IMG/VR virus record: IMGVR_UViG_3300030098_005107
Span: 1-46,948 of that record
Direction: 5' to 3' (one strand)
DNA: 46,948 nt
From: a virus
A program made the translations under genes and the position numbers. Below are positions 1 through 6,316 of the stretch, one piece after another. The notes beneath the pieces are model-generated. The model made no database searches. It was not told where the DNA came from and saw only the letters and a list, made by a program, of their open reading frames with translations. Each line of letters opens with the position of its first letter. The first letter of the stretch is position 1.

Positions 1-1
1 T

Positions 2-241
2 GGTGATATGAATGTAGCTAGAAATATTCACTTAGATGGTACTCATGTTAAAATGTTAGGTATTAATATGAAGTACTGCGCTTACCGACCGCTAGTTGGT
101 AACGGTGTTAACAGAGATACATCGGTGTATGTTGGCGTTCAAACTCTTGAAAACTCTGGTATTGACAGAAGAGTGGACTTAATCTTAACCGAAGCTGGCA
201 TGGAATGGTGTTGTCCTGAAACCCATGCTGTCTGGAAATAA
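2..241 (+). CDS. C-terminal end of a virion protein, probably the major capsid protein (5' end outside window)
   Basis: The reading frame is open to the left edge, so only the last 79 or so residues of a longer protein are visible. An internal ATG at position 8 has no ribosome binding site and need not be the start. The segment alternates short beta-like stretches and ends in a TEAGMEWCCPETHAVW-type tail. It lies directly upstream of two small beta-rich proteins that look like head decoration proteins and then of neck genes. That order (capsid, decoration, neck) is the main reason for the capsid guess. I do not recognise the fold from this fragment alone; it could be another head protein. Confidence 0.45.
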   Translation, partial: GDMNVARNIHLDGTHVKMLGINMKYCAYRPLVGNGVNRDTSVYVGVQTLENSGIDRRVDLILTEAGMEWCCPETHAVWK

Positions 242-252
242 GGGGGTTATAA

Positions 253-756
253 ATGGCTAATCCAATGTATGGACAGAATAAAGGCGATAATGATTTTGAT
301 ATCTATGGAAGAGGAAAGGTAGAAGTGATTACTCACTCTGCTGGCAATACAACTCTAACCGCAGAACAATCAGGAGCTATTGTCTTTGTAAATGATGCAG
401 ACGGAACTATAACTCTTCCTAGCGCTGAAGCAGGATTAACTTATAAAATATTGGTAGGAATTGATTCTACTGGTGTTAAAATAAGTGCTGCTTCTGGCGA
501 TTGTTTTTTTGGTCAGATACACGCTATATCTACAACAGATAATAAGTGTGCTACTCAAGATGTCGATTATGCTACTGCAATAGGTACTGTAGCAAATTAT
601 GATGTGATTGATACTGACCATGATGGAACAACTTTAGGCGGAGGCTCTGGTAACGTTATAGAGTTAACTGCGATAGATGGTACTGCATGGCTTGTTGAAA
701 CTGTATTATCAGTTGTCGGGAATCCAAGTAGTTTGGCAGTTATCAACGCTTCTTAA
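253..756 (+). CDS. Small beta-rich virion protein, probable head decoration protein
   Basis: A 167-residue protein with a GGGGGT-type Shine-Dalgarno just upstream of its ATG. It is rich in Gly, Thr, Val and Asp and is predicted by eye to be nearly all beta strand. Residues around 35-70 contain the pattern TLTAEQSG-FVNDADGTITLPSAEAG, which is typical of small phage surface proteins (decoration or fibre-base beta barrels). The next gene carries a related pattern and appears to be a diverged paralogue. No membrane segment or catalytic motif is seen. A structural role is well supported by context; the exact position on the virion is inference. Confidence 0.6.
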   Translation: MANPMYGQNKGDNDFDIYGRGKVEVITHSAGNTTLTAEQSGAIVFVNDADGTITLPSAEAGLTYKILVGIDSTGVKISAASGDCFFGQIHAISTTDNKCATQDVDYATAIGTVANYDVIDTDHDGTTLGGGSGNVIELTAIDGTAWLVETVLSVVGNPSSLAVINAS

Positions 757-767
757 GGGGGTAGATA

Positions 768-1238
768 ATGGCAAATGCAAAACTAGGTAGTAGAGCATCG
801 TACGGAAATACATTTGTGCAAAAATTAGACACAAGTGCCGAACTTACACCTGGAGATTCTGGAAAGATATTCATGTGTGAGCAGAACGCTTCTGCTGCTG
901 TTACTATTAACTTGCCAAAGTTGTCTCATTCGGCTGGATGGAATGCGAGATTTATACTCTCATCTGCTTCTAGTAATGTTTTTAACATCGTAGCTTGGGG
1001 CTTACCAGCCGCAGGGGGTACAGGTGATAGTGGCGTTACTAATGATGGTGAAAGTGTAAATTACCATGAAGTATCTGGAGGTTCGGATGCCAGCGTTATT
1101 CAGTATAATCTTGATGGCGCAGTTTTCGAAACTTCTGCTGTTATAGGTGATAGTATTTATATCATCTGTGATGGAACGACGTGGTGGTTCGATGTAAGAA
1201 GCATCGATGCTGCCCATGTCTCAGGAATAGACAGTTAG
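768..1238 (+). CDS. Second beta-rich virion protein, paralogue of the preceding gene
   Basis: A 156-residue protein with a GGGGG ribosome binding site 7 nt before the ATG. Residues 25-60 read ELTPGDSGKIF-EQNASAAVTINLPKLSHSAG, matching the preceding protein position for position in pattern (TxxxSGxxFxxxxxxxTIxLPxxxxG). The C-terminal half keeps the same IICDGTTWW-type strand that corresponds to the LTAIDGTAWLV strand of its neighbour. It is therefore probably a tandem duplicate that has diverged, with a shared head-surface role. A transcript hairpin follows the gene. No enzymatic motif is visible. Confidence 0.55.
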   Translation: MANAKLGSRASYGNTFVQKLDTSAELTPGDSGKIFMCEQNASAAVTINLPKLSHSAGWNARFILSSASSNVFNIVAWGLPAAGGTGDSGVTNDGESVNYHEVSGGSDASVIQYNLDGAVFETSAVIGDSIYIICDGTTWWFDVRSIDAAHVSGIDS

Positions 1239-1261
1239 TGGTAAGTAGATAAAAAATAGGT

Positions 1262-1298
1262 GCCCTCTTCGACTTGATTCTCTCTTGTCGAGGGGGGC
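1262..1298 (+). terminator. Hairpin between decoration and neck genes, possible terminator or processing site
   Basis: Bases 1262-1273 pair with 1287-1298 over 12 positions (ten Watson-Crick pairs and two G-U pairs in the RNA) around a 13-nt loop. It is the most GC-rich stretch of the neighbourhood. It is not followed by a T run; a strong AAGGAG ribosome binding site comes about 10 nt later. It could partially terminate transcription after the abundant capsid and decoration genes, or act as an RNase processing or stabilising structure. The pairing is seen; the role is inferred. Confidence 0.5.
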
Positions 1299-1317
1299 TA
1301 CCTTAATAAGGAGATAA

Positions 1318-2058
1318 ATGGCATCAATTAATTCACATGTAGAAGGACTTACAGGAGACTTACCCGCTGAGGTAGGAGCTGCACATTTAAGTAATTTTAT
1401 TAAAACAGCTTTAAAAGAAGTTATTTCAGGGATTTTAAAATTTAATCCAGAAGCTGGTATTTTGTTTGCTACAGAATCAGATTCTCAAGTTGAGCAATCG
1501 TTTAAAGTAAATTCAGGATTAATTTATTCTGTTATGAGAGAAGATGGAAATTTTGAAAGATGGAGACCTTGCAGGCTTGTTGATGTTGAAAAAGAATACT
1601 TAGTAACTGATACTGACAGCATGTTTTATGCATCAGTATATAATCCTGTATATATTCGTAAGCAAGACAATACTGTTAATGTTTATCCTGCTCCTTCAGG
1701 GGAAATAGATGATAGTAATGGTCTAGGTGGAAATGCTTATAGGGTAATGTATATTGAGTATCCTATATATGATAATGATTTATCAGAAATTAGTTCAGGA
1801 ACTGATATGGATGATGTTGGGATACAAAATTTTCCAAAAGCATTTCATCCTCATCTGTACTATAACATAGCAATTAAATGCTTAAAATATAAACAACATC
1901 AGTTGTTGCAAGAAGATGAAGATATAGAATTGTCTAATTCTTATGATAAGGCAATTGCAGAATTAGAAGCATTTTATCAACAATTATTTATAACAAAAGA
2001 TATAATAGGAGCTAGCCTAGGGGTAGGTCAGGCTCCTCAAAGGCAGGCACAACAATAA
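1318..2058 (+). CDS. Probable neck / head-tail connector protein
   Basis: A 246-residue protein starting 8 nt after AAGGAG. The C-terminal third is helical (FPKAFHPHLYYNIAIKCLKY, then EDEDIELSNSYDKAIAELEAFYQQL), a pattern common in the helical adaptor proteins that sit below the portal in podoviruses. The central part is beta-rich and contains a VYPAPSG turn like the one adaptors show before their last helices. The next two genes also look adaptor-like, so this may be a second neck component. It follows the hairpin at 1262-1298 and is the first gene of a tightly spaced block. The structural role is fairly sure; the exact component is not. Confidence 0.5.
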   Translation: MASINSHVEGLTGDLPAEVGAAHLSNFIKTALKEVISGILKFNPEAGILFATESDSQVEQSFKVNSGLIYSVMREDGNFERWRPCRLVDVEKEYLVTDTDSMFYASVYNPVYIRKQDNTVNVYPAPSGEIDDSNGLGGNAYRVMYIEYPIYDNDLSEISSGTDMDDVGIQNFPKAFHPHLYYNIAIKCLKYKQHQLLQEDEDIELSNSYDKAIAELEAFYQQLFITKDIIGASLGVGQAPQRQAQQ

Positions 2059-2059
2059 T

Positions 2060-2341
2060 ATGAAAGTACAACAATTAATGGAAAGAGTAGATAATTTTGA
2101 AACAGGTAAAATTATTGCTTATATTAAAGATGGTTTGGAAGATTTGAATATGAACTTTGAAACACATATAACAACTCAAGAGATAGACATTAATGAGAAT
2201 CAAAGGTTTTACACAATACCAAGTGATTTGGTGAAAATATTAGAAGTAAGATGTAAAAATCATTTAAACAGTAAGGACGAATATAGAAGAATACCAAGAC
2301 TAGTTAATAAACCTTGGATTCCTGATTCGGATGGAGTATAA
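2060..2341 (+). CDS. N-terminal part of a head-tail adaptor, apparently split from the next gene
   Basis: Encodes 93 residues. The segment from residue 15 to 60 (GKIIAYIKDGLEDLNMNFE, ITTQEIDINENQRFYTIPSD, LVKILEVRC) is the classic start of podovirus adaptor proteins: a helix of the 'ayi~~al~ein' kind, a short strand, then the phrase about settled values for 'y.lP.dfvki..v'. In such proteins the chain continues through a region like YRRIPRL into YAFYVEGNNICI, which here is encoded by the next gene in another frame. The stop codon overlaps the next ATG (TAATG), giving translational coupling. The two products may assemble into one fold. Confidence 0.5.
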   Translation: MKVQQLMERVDNFETGKIIAYIKDGLEDLNMNFETHITTQEIDINENQRFYTIPSDLVKILEVRCKNHLNSKDEYRRIPRLVNKPWIPDSDGV

Positions 2342-3477
2342 TGGCTAATCCTAAAGAATATGCATTTTATGTAGAAGGTAATAATATATGTATTGTAGAA
2401 AGAGACACAGCATTTGATAATGATGTAAACTCTAAGGATTACGGTCCTGGAGTTCATCGTAGTCAATGGAAGTCTCCTAAATCTTCAGTAACAGATGGAA
2501 TACAGATACAATATACTCATACTCCAGATTATGTAGTTTCTGCTAATGCTTCAACTAATATAAATAAATTCTATATAAATGGTTGGACAGTTGTTGATGG
2601 ATATCTTACATTTCTTCGAAGCTATATTGGTCATTCAAATGCCGATTGGGACAACGCTCCTTTTGACCATACCGATGGAATTGCAGCTGGAAAACATATA
2701 GTAGTAAGAGGTAGCGATACTTGGAATGGATTACATAAGATTAAAATTGTAGGAAATGAAACGAATAGGCATTCTGGACTATTAGTTACGGAAACAAAAG
2801 TTGACAACAGGATAGATGTGCCTTATGTAGGAAGTTGCGGTAATCCTTTGAGCTCTAGCGAAATAGATATACCAGAAATTACAGACAGTACAAGTCCAGG
2901 TGAAATCCATACAGATGATGATACTGGAGTTTGGCTAAGTGCTATATTTAATCCAGGAGATTATATATTTATATCTACAATGTTAAGCAATACATCAGGT
3001 TTTTTTAAAATATCTGCTACTGATACAGGTGTTGGAAGTGAGGAAGATGCAAAAATTTATTTAGGCACTCATTATTATGTTCGTGGAAGAACTGGAGATG
3101 GAGGTACACCGCATTCAAATTTATCAACTGAAGGTTCAACAACAAATTTTAATGGATTTGGAGGTGAAAATTTAGCTGATGGAGGAAGTTTAGGTACTGC
3201 AGGAAGACACGGAATATATAAAGCATTCCATGATTTTTCTTATGTATTAACCGACGTAGATGTATTAAATGATGAATCAGATGAATTACCTATACCTTCA
3301 TATTTAGAAAAAGGATTAGTGTACTATGTAAAAGCAAGACTTGCAGAGGATGCAGGTGAATTTGACAAGAAAGAATATTTCATGAGAGAATACAAAAAGA
3401 TTACAGAAAAATACGATGGTTCGTTAAAGGCTGGAGCTAAGATGATAGCTACTCCTGGACCATATGGACTTAGATAA
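2341..3477 (+). CDS. C-terminal part of a head-tail adaptor with a large inserted domain
   Basis: Encodes 378 residues. It begins with KEYAFYVEGNNICIVERD, the strand that normally follows the N-terminal half of an adaptor, and ends with a long helix containing YYVKARLAEDAGEFDKKEY and MIATPGPYGLR, the usual adaptor ending. Between them lie about 270 residues of glycine and serine rich beta structure that I do not recognise. The start overlaps the stop of the preceding gene by one base. I see no slippery heptamer in the 13-codon window where a -1 shift could fuse the two frames, so I favour a genuinely split, translationally coupled gene. Confidence 0.5.
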   Translation: MANPKEYAFYVEGNNICIVERDTAFDNDVNSKDYGPGVHRSQWKSPKSSVTDGIQIQYTHTPDYVVSANASTNINKFYINGWTVVDGYLTFLRSYIGHSNADWDNAPFDHTDGIAAGKHIVVRGSDTWNGLHKIKIVGNETNRHSGLLVTETKVDNRIDVPYVGSCGNPLSSSEIDIPEITDSTSPGEIHTDDDTGVWLSAIFNPGDYIFISTMLSNTSGFFKISATDTGVGSEEDAKIYLGTHYYVRGRTGDGGTPHSNLSTEGSTTNFNGFGGENLADGGSLGTAGRHGIYKAFHDFSYVLTDVDVLNDESDELPIPSYLEKGLVYYVKARLAEDAGEFDKKEYFMREYKKITEKYDGSLKAGAKMIATPGPYGLR

Positions 3478-3489
3478 TGTTACATTCAC

Positions 3490-3505
3490 GGTCTCACCAA
3501 AGACC
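3490..3505 (+). promoter_or_regulatory. Small hairpin in the leader of the next gene
   Basis: GGTCT (3490-3494) and AGACC (3501-3505) form a perfect 5-bp stem with a 6-nt loop in the 57-nt gap between two structural genes, about 20 nt upstream of a strong AAGGAGG ribosome binding site. There is no T run. It is too short for a convincing terminator and could be an mRNA stability element. Confidence 0.25.
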
Positions 3506-3534
3506 TTAAAGTATAACTCAAAGGAGGATAAACT

Positions 3535-4095
3535 ATGGCAGGCAATAGACCAAGTACAGGATTGAATGTGATGACTGTACAAGAAGCAACAAATAAAATA
3601 TCACAAAGAAACGTAATCAGGGTTACCCCTACGATACCAATTGGAGCCCCTACTGCTTTTGCAGGCGGGGATACTATGACAGAATCCTTAGTTGAAATTC
3701 CAAATGCAGTTTTAGAGCCAGGGGGGTGCTCTAAGGTAACAGCTGTATCTGTTTTTACTAAGGATACAGAGGTGTGTGGATGCGAAGTTATATTTTTTGA
3801 AAACAATTCTACTTCAGCTTTTGGAACTGCAAATGCAGCACCAAGTATATCCGATGCTAATGCTTTAGCAAACAATCCTTTAGGAACTGTTTTAATTAAA
3901 GCAGGAGACCAAGAAGCTTATACAAATTTTGCTTTTGGAACTTCTGGTGCCGATGGTGACAATGGCAGTCCTATAGGAGTTAATTTGAAAGCTGCTGAAG
4001 GTTCAACTAGTGTTTATTTTGTTGTTGTTTCAAGAGATACTGCAGAACTTGCAAGTACTACAGACATGACATTTATTTTTCACATAGATTATTAA
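3535..4095 (+). CDS. Beta-rich virion structural protein
   Basis: A 186-residue protein with one of the strongest ribosome binding sites in the window (AAAGGAGG, 8 nt before ATG), suggesting abundant production. The composition is rich in Gly, Ala, Thr, Ser and Val, with alternating strands and no long helix. The stretch TPTIPIGAPTAFAGGDTM followed by ESLVEIPNAVLEPGG resembles small phage surface or tail-attached beta-sandwich proteins. It lies between the adaptor genes and the lysis cassette. Family assignment is uncertain; a high-copy head or tail decoration role is inferred from the ribosome binding site, the fold type and the context. Confidence 0.5.
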   Translation: MAGNRPSTGLNVMTVQEATNKISQRNVIRVTPTIPIGAPTAFAGGDTMTESLVEIPNAVLEPGGCSKVTAVSVFTKDTEVCGCEVIFFENNSTSAFGTANAAPSISDANALANNPLGTVLIKAGDQEAYTNFAFGTSGADGDNGSPIGVNLKAAEGSTSVYFVVVSRDTAELASTTDMTFIFHIDY

Positions 4096-4096
4096 A

Positions 4097-4519
4097 ATGC
4101 AAAAGTTAATTAATGCAGTGAAACTGTCTGAAGGCTTTAGAGATAAAGTGTATAAGTGTACAGAAGGCTATGACACTATAGGTTATGGCTTTGCTGTAAA
4201 AGATTTGGTTTTAGATGAAGATATATGTGATATGATTCTAGAACGAAAGCTAAAATCCCTCATAGAAAGAGTCCATAAGAAATTCCCATTTGTAGAAGAT
4301 TTGCCTGAAGAAGCTCAGGAAGTAGTCTATGAAATGTGTTATCAATTAGGACTAAGAGGGTTTTCTAAGTTTAAAAAGACTATACAATTTTTAAGACTTG
4401 GAAATTACAAGGTATGTGCCGATGAGATGCTCGACTCCCGTTGGGCCCGTCAAACACCGAATCGTGCACAGAGATTAAGTAACATAATAAGGGAGATACC
4501 AAGTGAATTTGGAAACTAG
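4097..4519 (+). CDS. Endolysin, T4-type lysozyme (glycoside hydrolase family 24)
   Basis: A 140-residue protein that should cleave the glycan strands of peptidoglycan to release progeny. It aligns with T4 lysozyme at the active site: Glu12 in KLSEGFR (T4 Glu11), Cys21 in KVYKCTEGY (T4 Asp20) and Thr27 in DTIGYG (T4 Thr26). The spacing E-8-C-5-T is the accepted Glu/(Asp or Cys)/Thr signature of the family, so the cysteine variant should be active. There is no signal peptide or anchor, so it probably depends on a holin. The gene begins one base after the previous stop. Two small downstream genes overlap it and each other, and complete a compact lysis cassette. Confidence 0.92.
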   Translation: MQKLINAVKLSEGFRDKVYKCTEGYDTIGYGFAVKDLVLDEDICDMILERKLKSLIERVHKKFPFVEDLPEEAQEVVYEMCYQLGLRGFSKFKKTIQFLRLGNYKVCADEMLDSRWARQTPNRAQRLSNIIREIPSEFGN

Positions 4520-4661
4520 ATTAGAAAATCTTAAAAAACAACAAGACATGATTAAAGAGCAGTTTATAAAGATTGCTGGTGCAATTGAACTACTTGAAGG
4601 CATGGTTGAAGACGAGAAAAATAATGGCACAAAAGAAGAACCAAAAAAGTCTAAAAAATAA
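4503..4661 (+). CDS. Small helical protein overlapping the endolysin gene
   Basis: A GTG-started reading frame of 52 codons with a good Shine-Dalgarno (GGGAGA, 7 nt upstream), overlapping the end of the endolysin by 17 nt and the next gene by 38 nt. The product is a short charged helix (LETRLENLKKQQDMIKEQF, then IAGAIELLEGMVEDEKN) ending in a Lys-rich tail, and is probably a coiled coil. I do not recognise a family. Its place between an endolysin and a probable holin suggests a role in lysis timing or that it is a small structural chaperone. The start is set by the ribosome binding site; a downstream ATG at 4548 has none. Confidence 0.55.
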   Translation: MNLETRLENLKKQQDMIKEQFIKIAGAIELLEGMVEDEKNNGTKEEPKKSKK

Positions 4662-4884
4662 CTTTGATGTAGATAGATATAGAGAGGAAGTAATAACCTC
4701 TTTAACTGCATTAAAAGTAGATAATAGAAATATTAAGCAAACTCTTATTGAGCTGCGTTCTTTATTGAGAGAGCAGAATGGAAGAGTTCGTCAGAATGAG
4801 ACAGCTATCGGCTGGATGAAGGGTATTATGAGCGTAGCCTTTGCTGTCTTTTCTGGTTTTATTGCATGGTTATTTAATAAATAG
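4624..4884 (+). CDS. Candidate holin, XhlA-like
   Basis: An 86-residue protein. I use the ATG at 4624 (MAQKKNQ) rather than an earlier in-frame ATG at 4573, because the earlier start lies wholly inside the neighbouring frame and has no ribosome binding site. A charged coiled coil of about 55 residues ends in GRVRQNETAIGWMKG and runs into one C-terminal hydrophobic segment (IMSVAFAVFSGFIAWLF). This layout, a coiled coil with a conserved N-E-x-I pattern and a single terminal membrane helix, is that of the haemolysin XhlA family, which works with endolysins. It sits directly after the lysozyme. It should form or regulate the membrane lesion that lets the endolysin reach the wall. Confidence 0.6.
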   Translation: MAQKKNQKSLKNNFDVDRYREEVITSLTALKVDNRNIKQTLIELRSLLREQNGRVRQNETAIGWMKGIMSVAFAVFSGFIAWLFNK

Positions 4885-4894
4885 GAGAGATTAT

Positions 4895-5683
4895 ATGCCA
4901 AAAGGAAATGATGGCGTTATAAAAAGAGCTATCGTTACTCCTGATAAGCATTTTCCACTACATGATAAAAAAGCTATAAATGTAGTGTGCAAAGCGATAG
5001 AGCTGGTAAAGCCTGATACATATATTGATTTAGGCGATACAGGAGAATGGGAGCATTTTAGTACCCACTATTGGAAAGGTAGAAGTGCCAAACCAATGGA
5101 AGATTTAATACCTTTGCTTAATAAAGATGTGAAGGCTGTTAATAAAGGAATGGATATAATAGATAAGTCTTTGGACAAAATCGGCTGTTCTGAGCGACAT
5201 TTTGTTCAAGGTAACCATGAGGTATGGTTAGACAACTTTGTGACTAGATACCCCTATTTATCGCATTATATGACCTATGAGGCTTTAAAATTGAAGAAAA
5301 GAGGGTATGAATATCATCCTTATAATAGAAAAAAGTGTTTAAAGATAGGAAAGATAAATTTTACACATGGTAAGTATACAACTAAATATCACTCTTTTAA
5401 GCATTTAGATATGTATGGTGAAAGTATAATGTACGGGCATACACATGACTTGCAAAGACATACTCTTACAAAAGCAGGTGGTACAATAAGTGGATGGAGT
5501 TTGGGTTGTCTTAAAGATATAGAGGCAGATGAAGACTGGTTAGGTGGAAGACTTACTAATTGGAATCATGGTTTTGCAATAATAGATTGGTACAAAGGCG
5601 GCAACTATACGGTTAATGTTGTAGAGATAATTAAAGGCAAAGCTACAGTTTGGGGCAATTATATAGATGGTGGTAAGAAATGA
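4895..5683 (+). CDS. Calcineurin-like metallophosphoesterase
   Basis: Encodes 262 residues from the ATG at 4895, which follows TAGGAGAGA; an upstream in-frame start would overlap the holin gene and lacks a site. All metal-binding motifs of the family are present in order: D17-x-H19 (TPDKHFP), GD48 (DLGDTGE), GNHE 106-109, H158 (FTHGK) and GHTH 181-184. It should be a two-metal phosphoesterase in the cytoplasm. The substrate cannot be told from sequence: DNA ends, cyclic nucleotides and phosphoprotein are all possible for phage members. Its location in the late module, between lysis and tail genes, is notable because many phage phosphoesterases sit with early genes. The last codons overlap the next ATG (ATGA). 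Confidence 0.88.
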   Translation: MPKGNDGVIKRAIVTPDKHFPLHDKKAINVVCKAIELVKPDTYIDLGDTGEWEHFSTHYWKGRSAKPMEDLIPLLNKDVKAVNKGMDIIDKSLDKIGCSERHFVQGNHEVWLDNFVTRYPYLSHYMTYEALKLKKRGYEYHPYNRKKCLKIGKINFTHGKYTTKYHSFKHLDMYGESIMYGHTHDLQRHTLTKAGGTISGWSLGCLKDIEADEDWLGGRLTNWNHGFAIIDWYKGGNYTVNVVEIIKGKATVWGNYIDGGKK

Positions 5684-5880
5684 TATTAGAAAAAGTTATA
5701 ATAGATAAAGTCTTACGTGTTATTAGCAAGAAACTAAAGAATAAGAAAGAGTCTGAAAAAATACGAAGACTTGAAAATGATATTAGAAACCTACGAAGAA
5801 AGGTTAAAAATTTAGAGCAGAAAATTACTGAAGAATTTGTAACTTGTAGGGGTAAAAAAATAAACGTAAAGGAGTTATAA
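5680..5880 (+). CDS. Basic coiled-coil microprotein
   Basis: A 66-residue protein whose ATG overlaps the phosphoesterase stop codon. It is about a third Lys or Arg, with a continuous heptad-like helix (KIRRLENDIRNLRRKVKNLE) over residues 26-46. I recognise no family. It is the first of four consecutive small genes before the large tail protein, three of them strongly basic. A nucleic-acid-contacting or chaperone role is possible but unproven. Confidence 0.55.
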   Translation: MILEKVIIDKVLRVISKKLKNKKESEKIRRLENDIRNLRRKVKNLEQKITEEFVTCRGKKINVKEL

Positions 5881-5881
5881 T

Positions 5882-5998
5882 ATGGCTTATGGAAAAATAA
5901 AAACAAAGAAAGTTAGAGTAAGCAAGCCTAAAAAGAAGAAGGTTGCTAGAAAAGTAAAAAAGAAATCTGTTAAATCAGGTTATAAAGTTAAATACTAA
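5882..5998 (+). CDS. Lysine-rich microprotein, 38 residues
   Basis: A perfect AAGGAG ribosome binding site lies 7 nt before the ATG. Seventeen of 38 residues are lysine or arginine, there is no acidic residue, and Pro, Val, Ser and Gly are spread between them (SKPKKKKVARKVKKKSVKSG). The composition resembles protamines, the C-terminal tail of histone H1, or the core peptides that condense DNA inside adenovirus particles. It was too short for standard gene length cut-offs but its start signals and frame are clean. It could bind packaged phage DNA; that is inference. Confidence 0.6.
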   Translation: MAYGKIKTKKVRVSKPKKKKVARKVKKKSVKSGYKVKY

Positions 5999-6012
5999 CA
6001 AAAGGAGTAAAG

Positions 6013-6156
6013 ATGAAACCATTAGCACCAATAGCACCAATAGTTAAAAGAGCTGGTAAGAAAAAGGTAAAAAAGGTAAAAAAGAAACCAAATAAATATA
6101 AAAAGGCTATAAACAGACTTAAAGAAGCTCAAAATAAATATAAACAAGGAGTATAA
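6013..6156 (+). CDS. Lysine-rich microprotein, 47 residues
   Basis: The start ATG follows AAAGGAG by 5 nt. The protein begins with a proline-rich segment (KPLAPIAPIVKRAG), continues with a run of KKxKK repeats and ends with a short amphipathic helix (KAINRLKEAQNKY). About 40% of residues are lysine or arginine and there is a single acidic residue. It resembles its upstream neighbour in composition but not in order, so the two may be functional partners rather than a simple duplication. No known family is recognised. Confidence 0.6.
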   Translation: MKPLAPIAPIVKRAGKKKVKKVKKKPNKYKKAINRLKEAQNKYKQGV

Positions 6157-6157
6157 A

Positions 6158-6316
6158 ATGAAAGCAATATTAATCGGCTTAAGTAAATTACTTACTAAAA
6201 TAATTACACCTGAAATGAAGAAACAAGTATTCATATTCTTAGGTGACAAACTAGTATATTCTACTAAGAATAAATTAGACGATAAATTATGGGCATCAGT
6301 TAAAAACAGATTCTAA
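6158..6316 (+). CDS. Small helical protein upstream of the tail nozzle gene
   Basis: A 52-residue protein starting 2 nt after the previous stop, with its ribosome binding site (CAAGGAG) inside the end of that gene. It has a hydrophobic N-terminal helix (AILIGLSKLLTKIITP) followed by an amphipathic, net basic helix. Its stop codon abuts the ATG of the large tail gene. It may be a membrane-active peptide or a virion component; no family is recognised. Confidence 0.5.
   Translation: MKAILIGLSKLLTKIITPEMKKQVFIFLGDKLVYSTKNKLDDKLWASVKNRF

Noticed and set aside
2326-2341. Programmed -1 frameshift joining the two adaptor halves
   Set aside because: Only 13-15 nt are open in the alternative frame before the stop, and no slippery heptamer or downstream structure is visible there. 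Translational coupling at TAATG is a simpler reading.
3486-3875. 129-codon frame on the minus strand opposite a structural gene
   Set aside because: It is antisense to a clear virion gene with a strong start site, and shows no start signal. Typical shadow frame.
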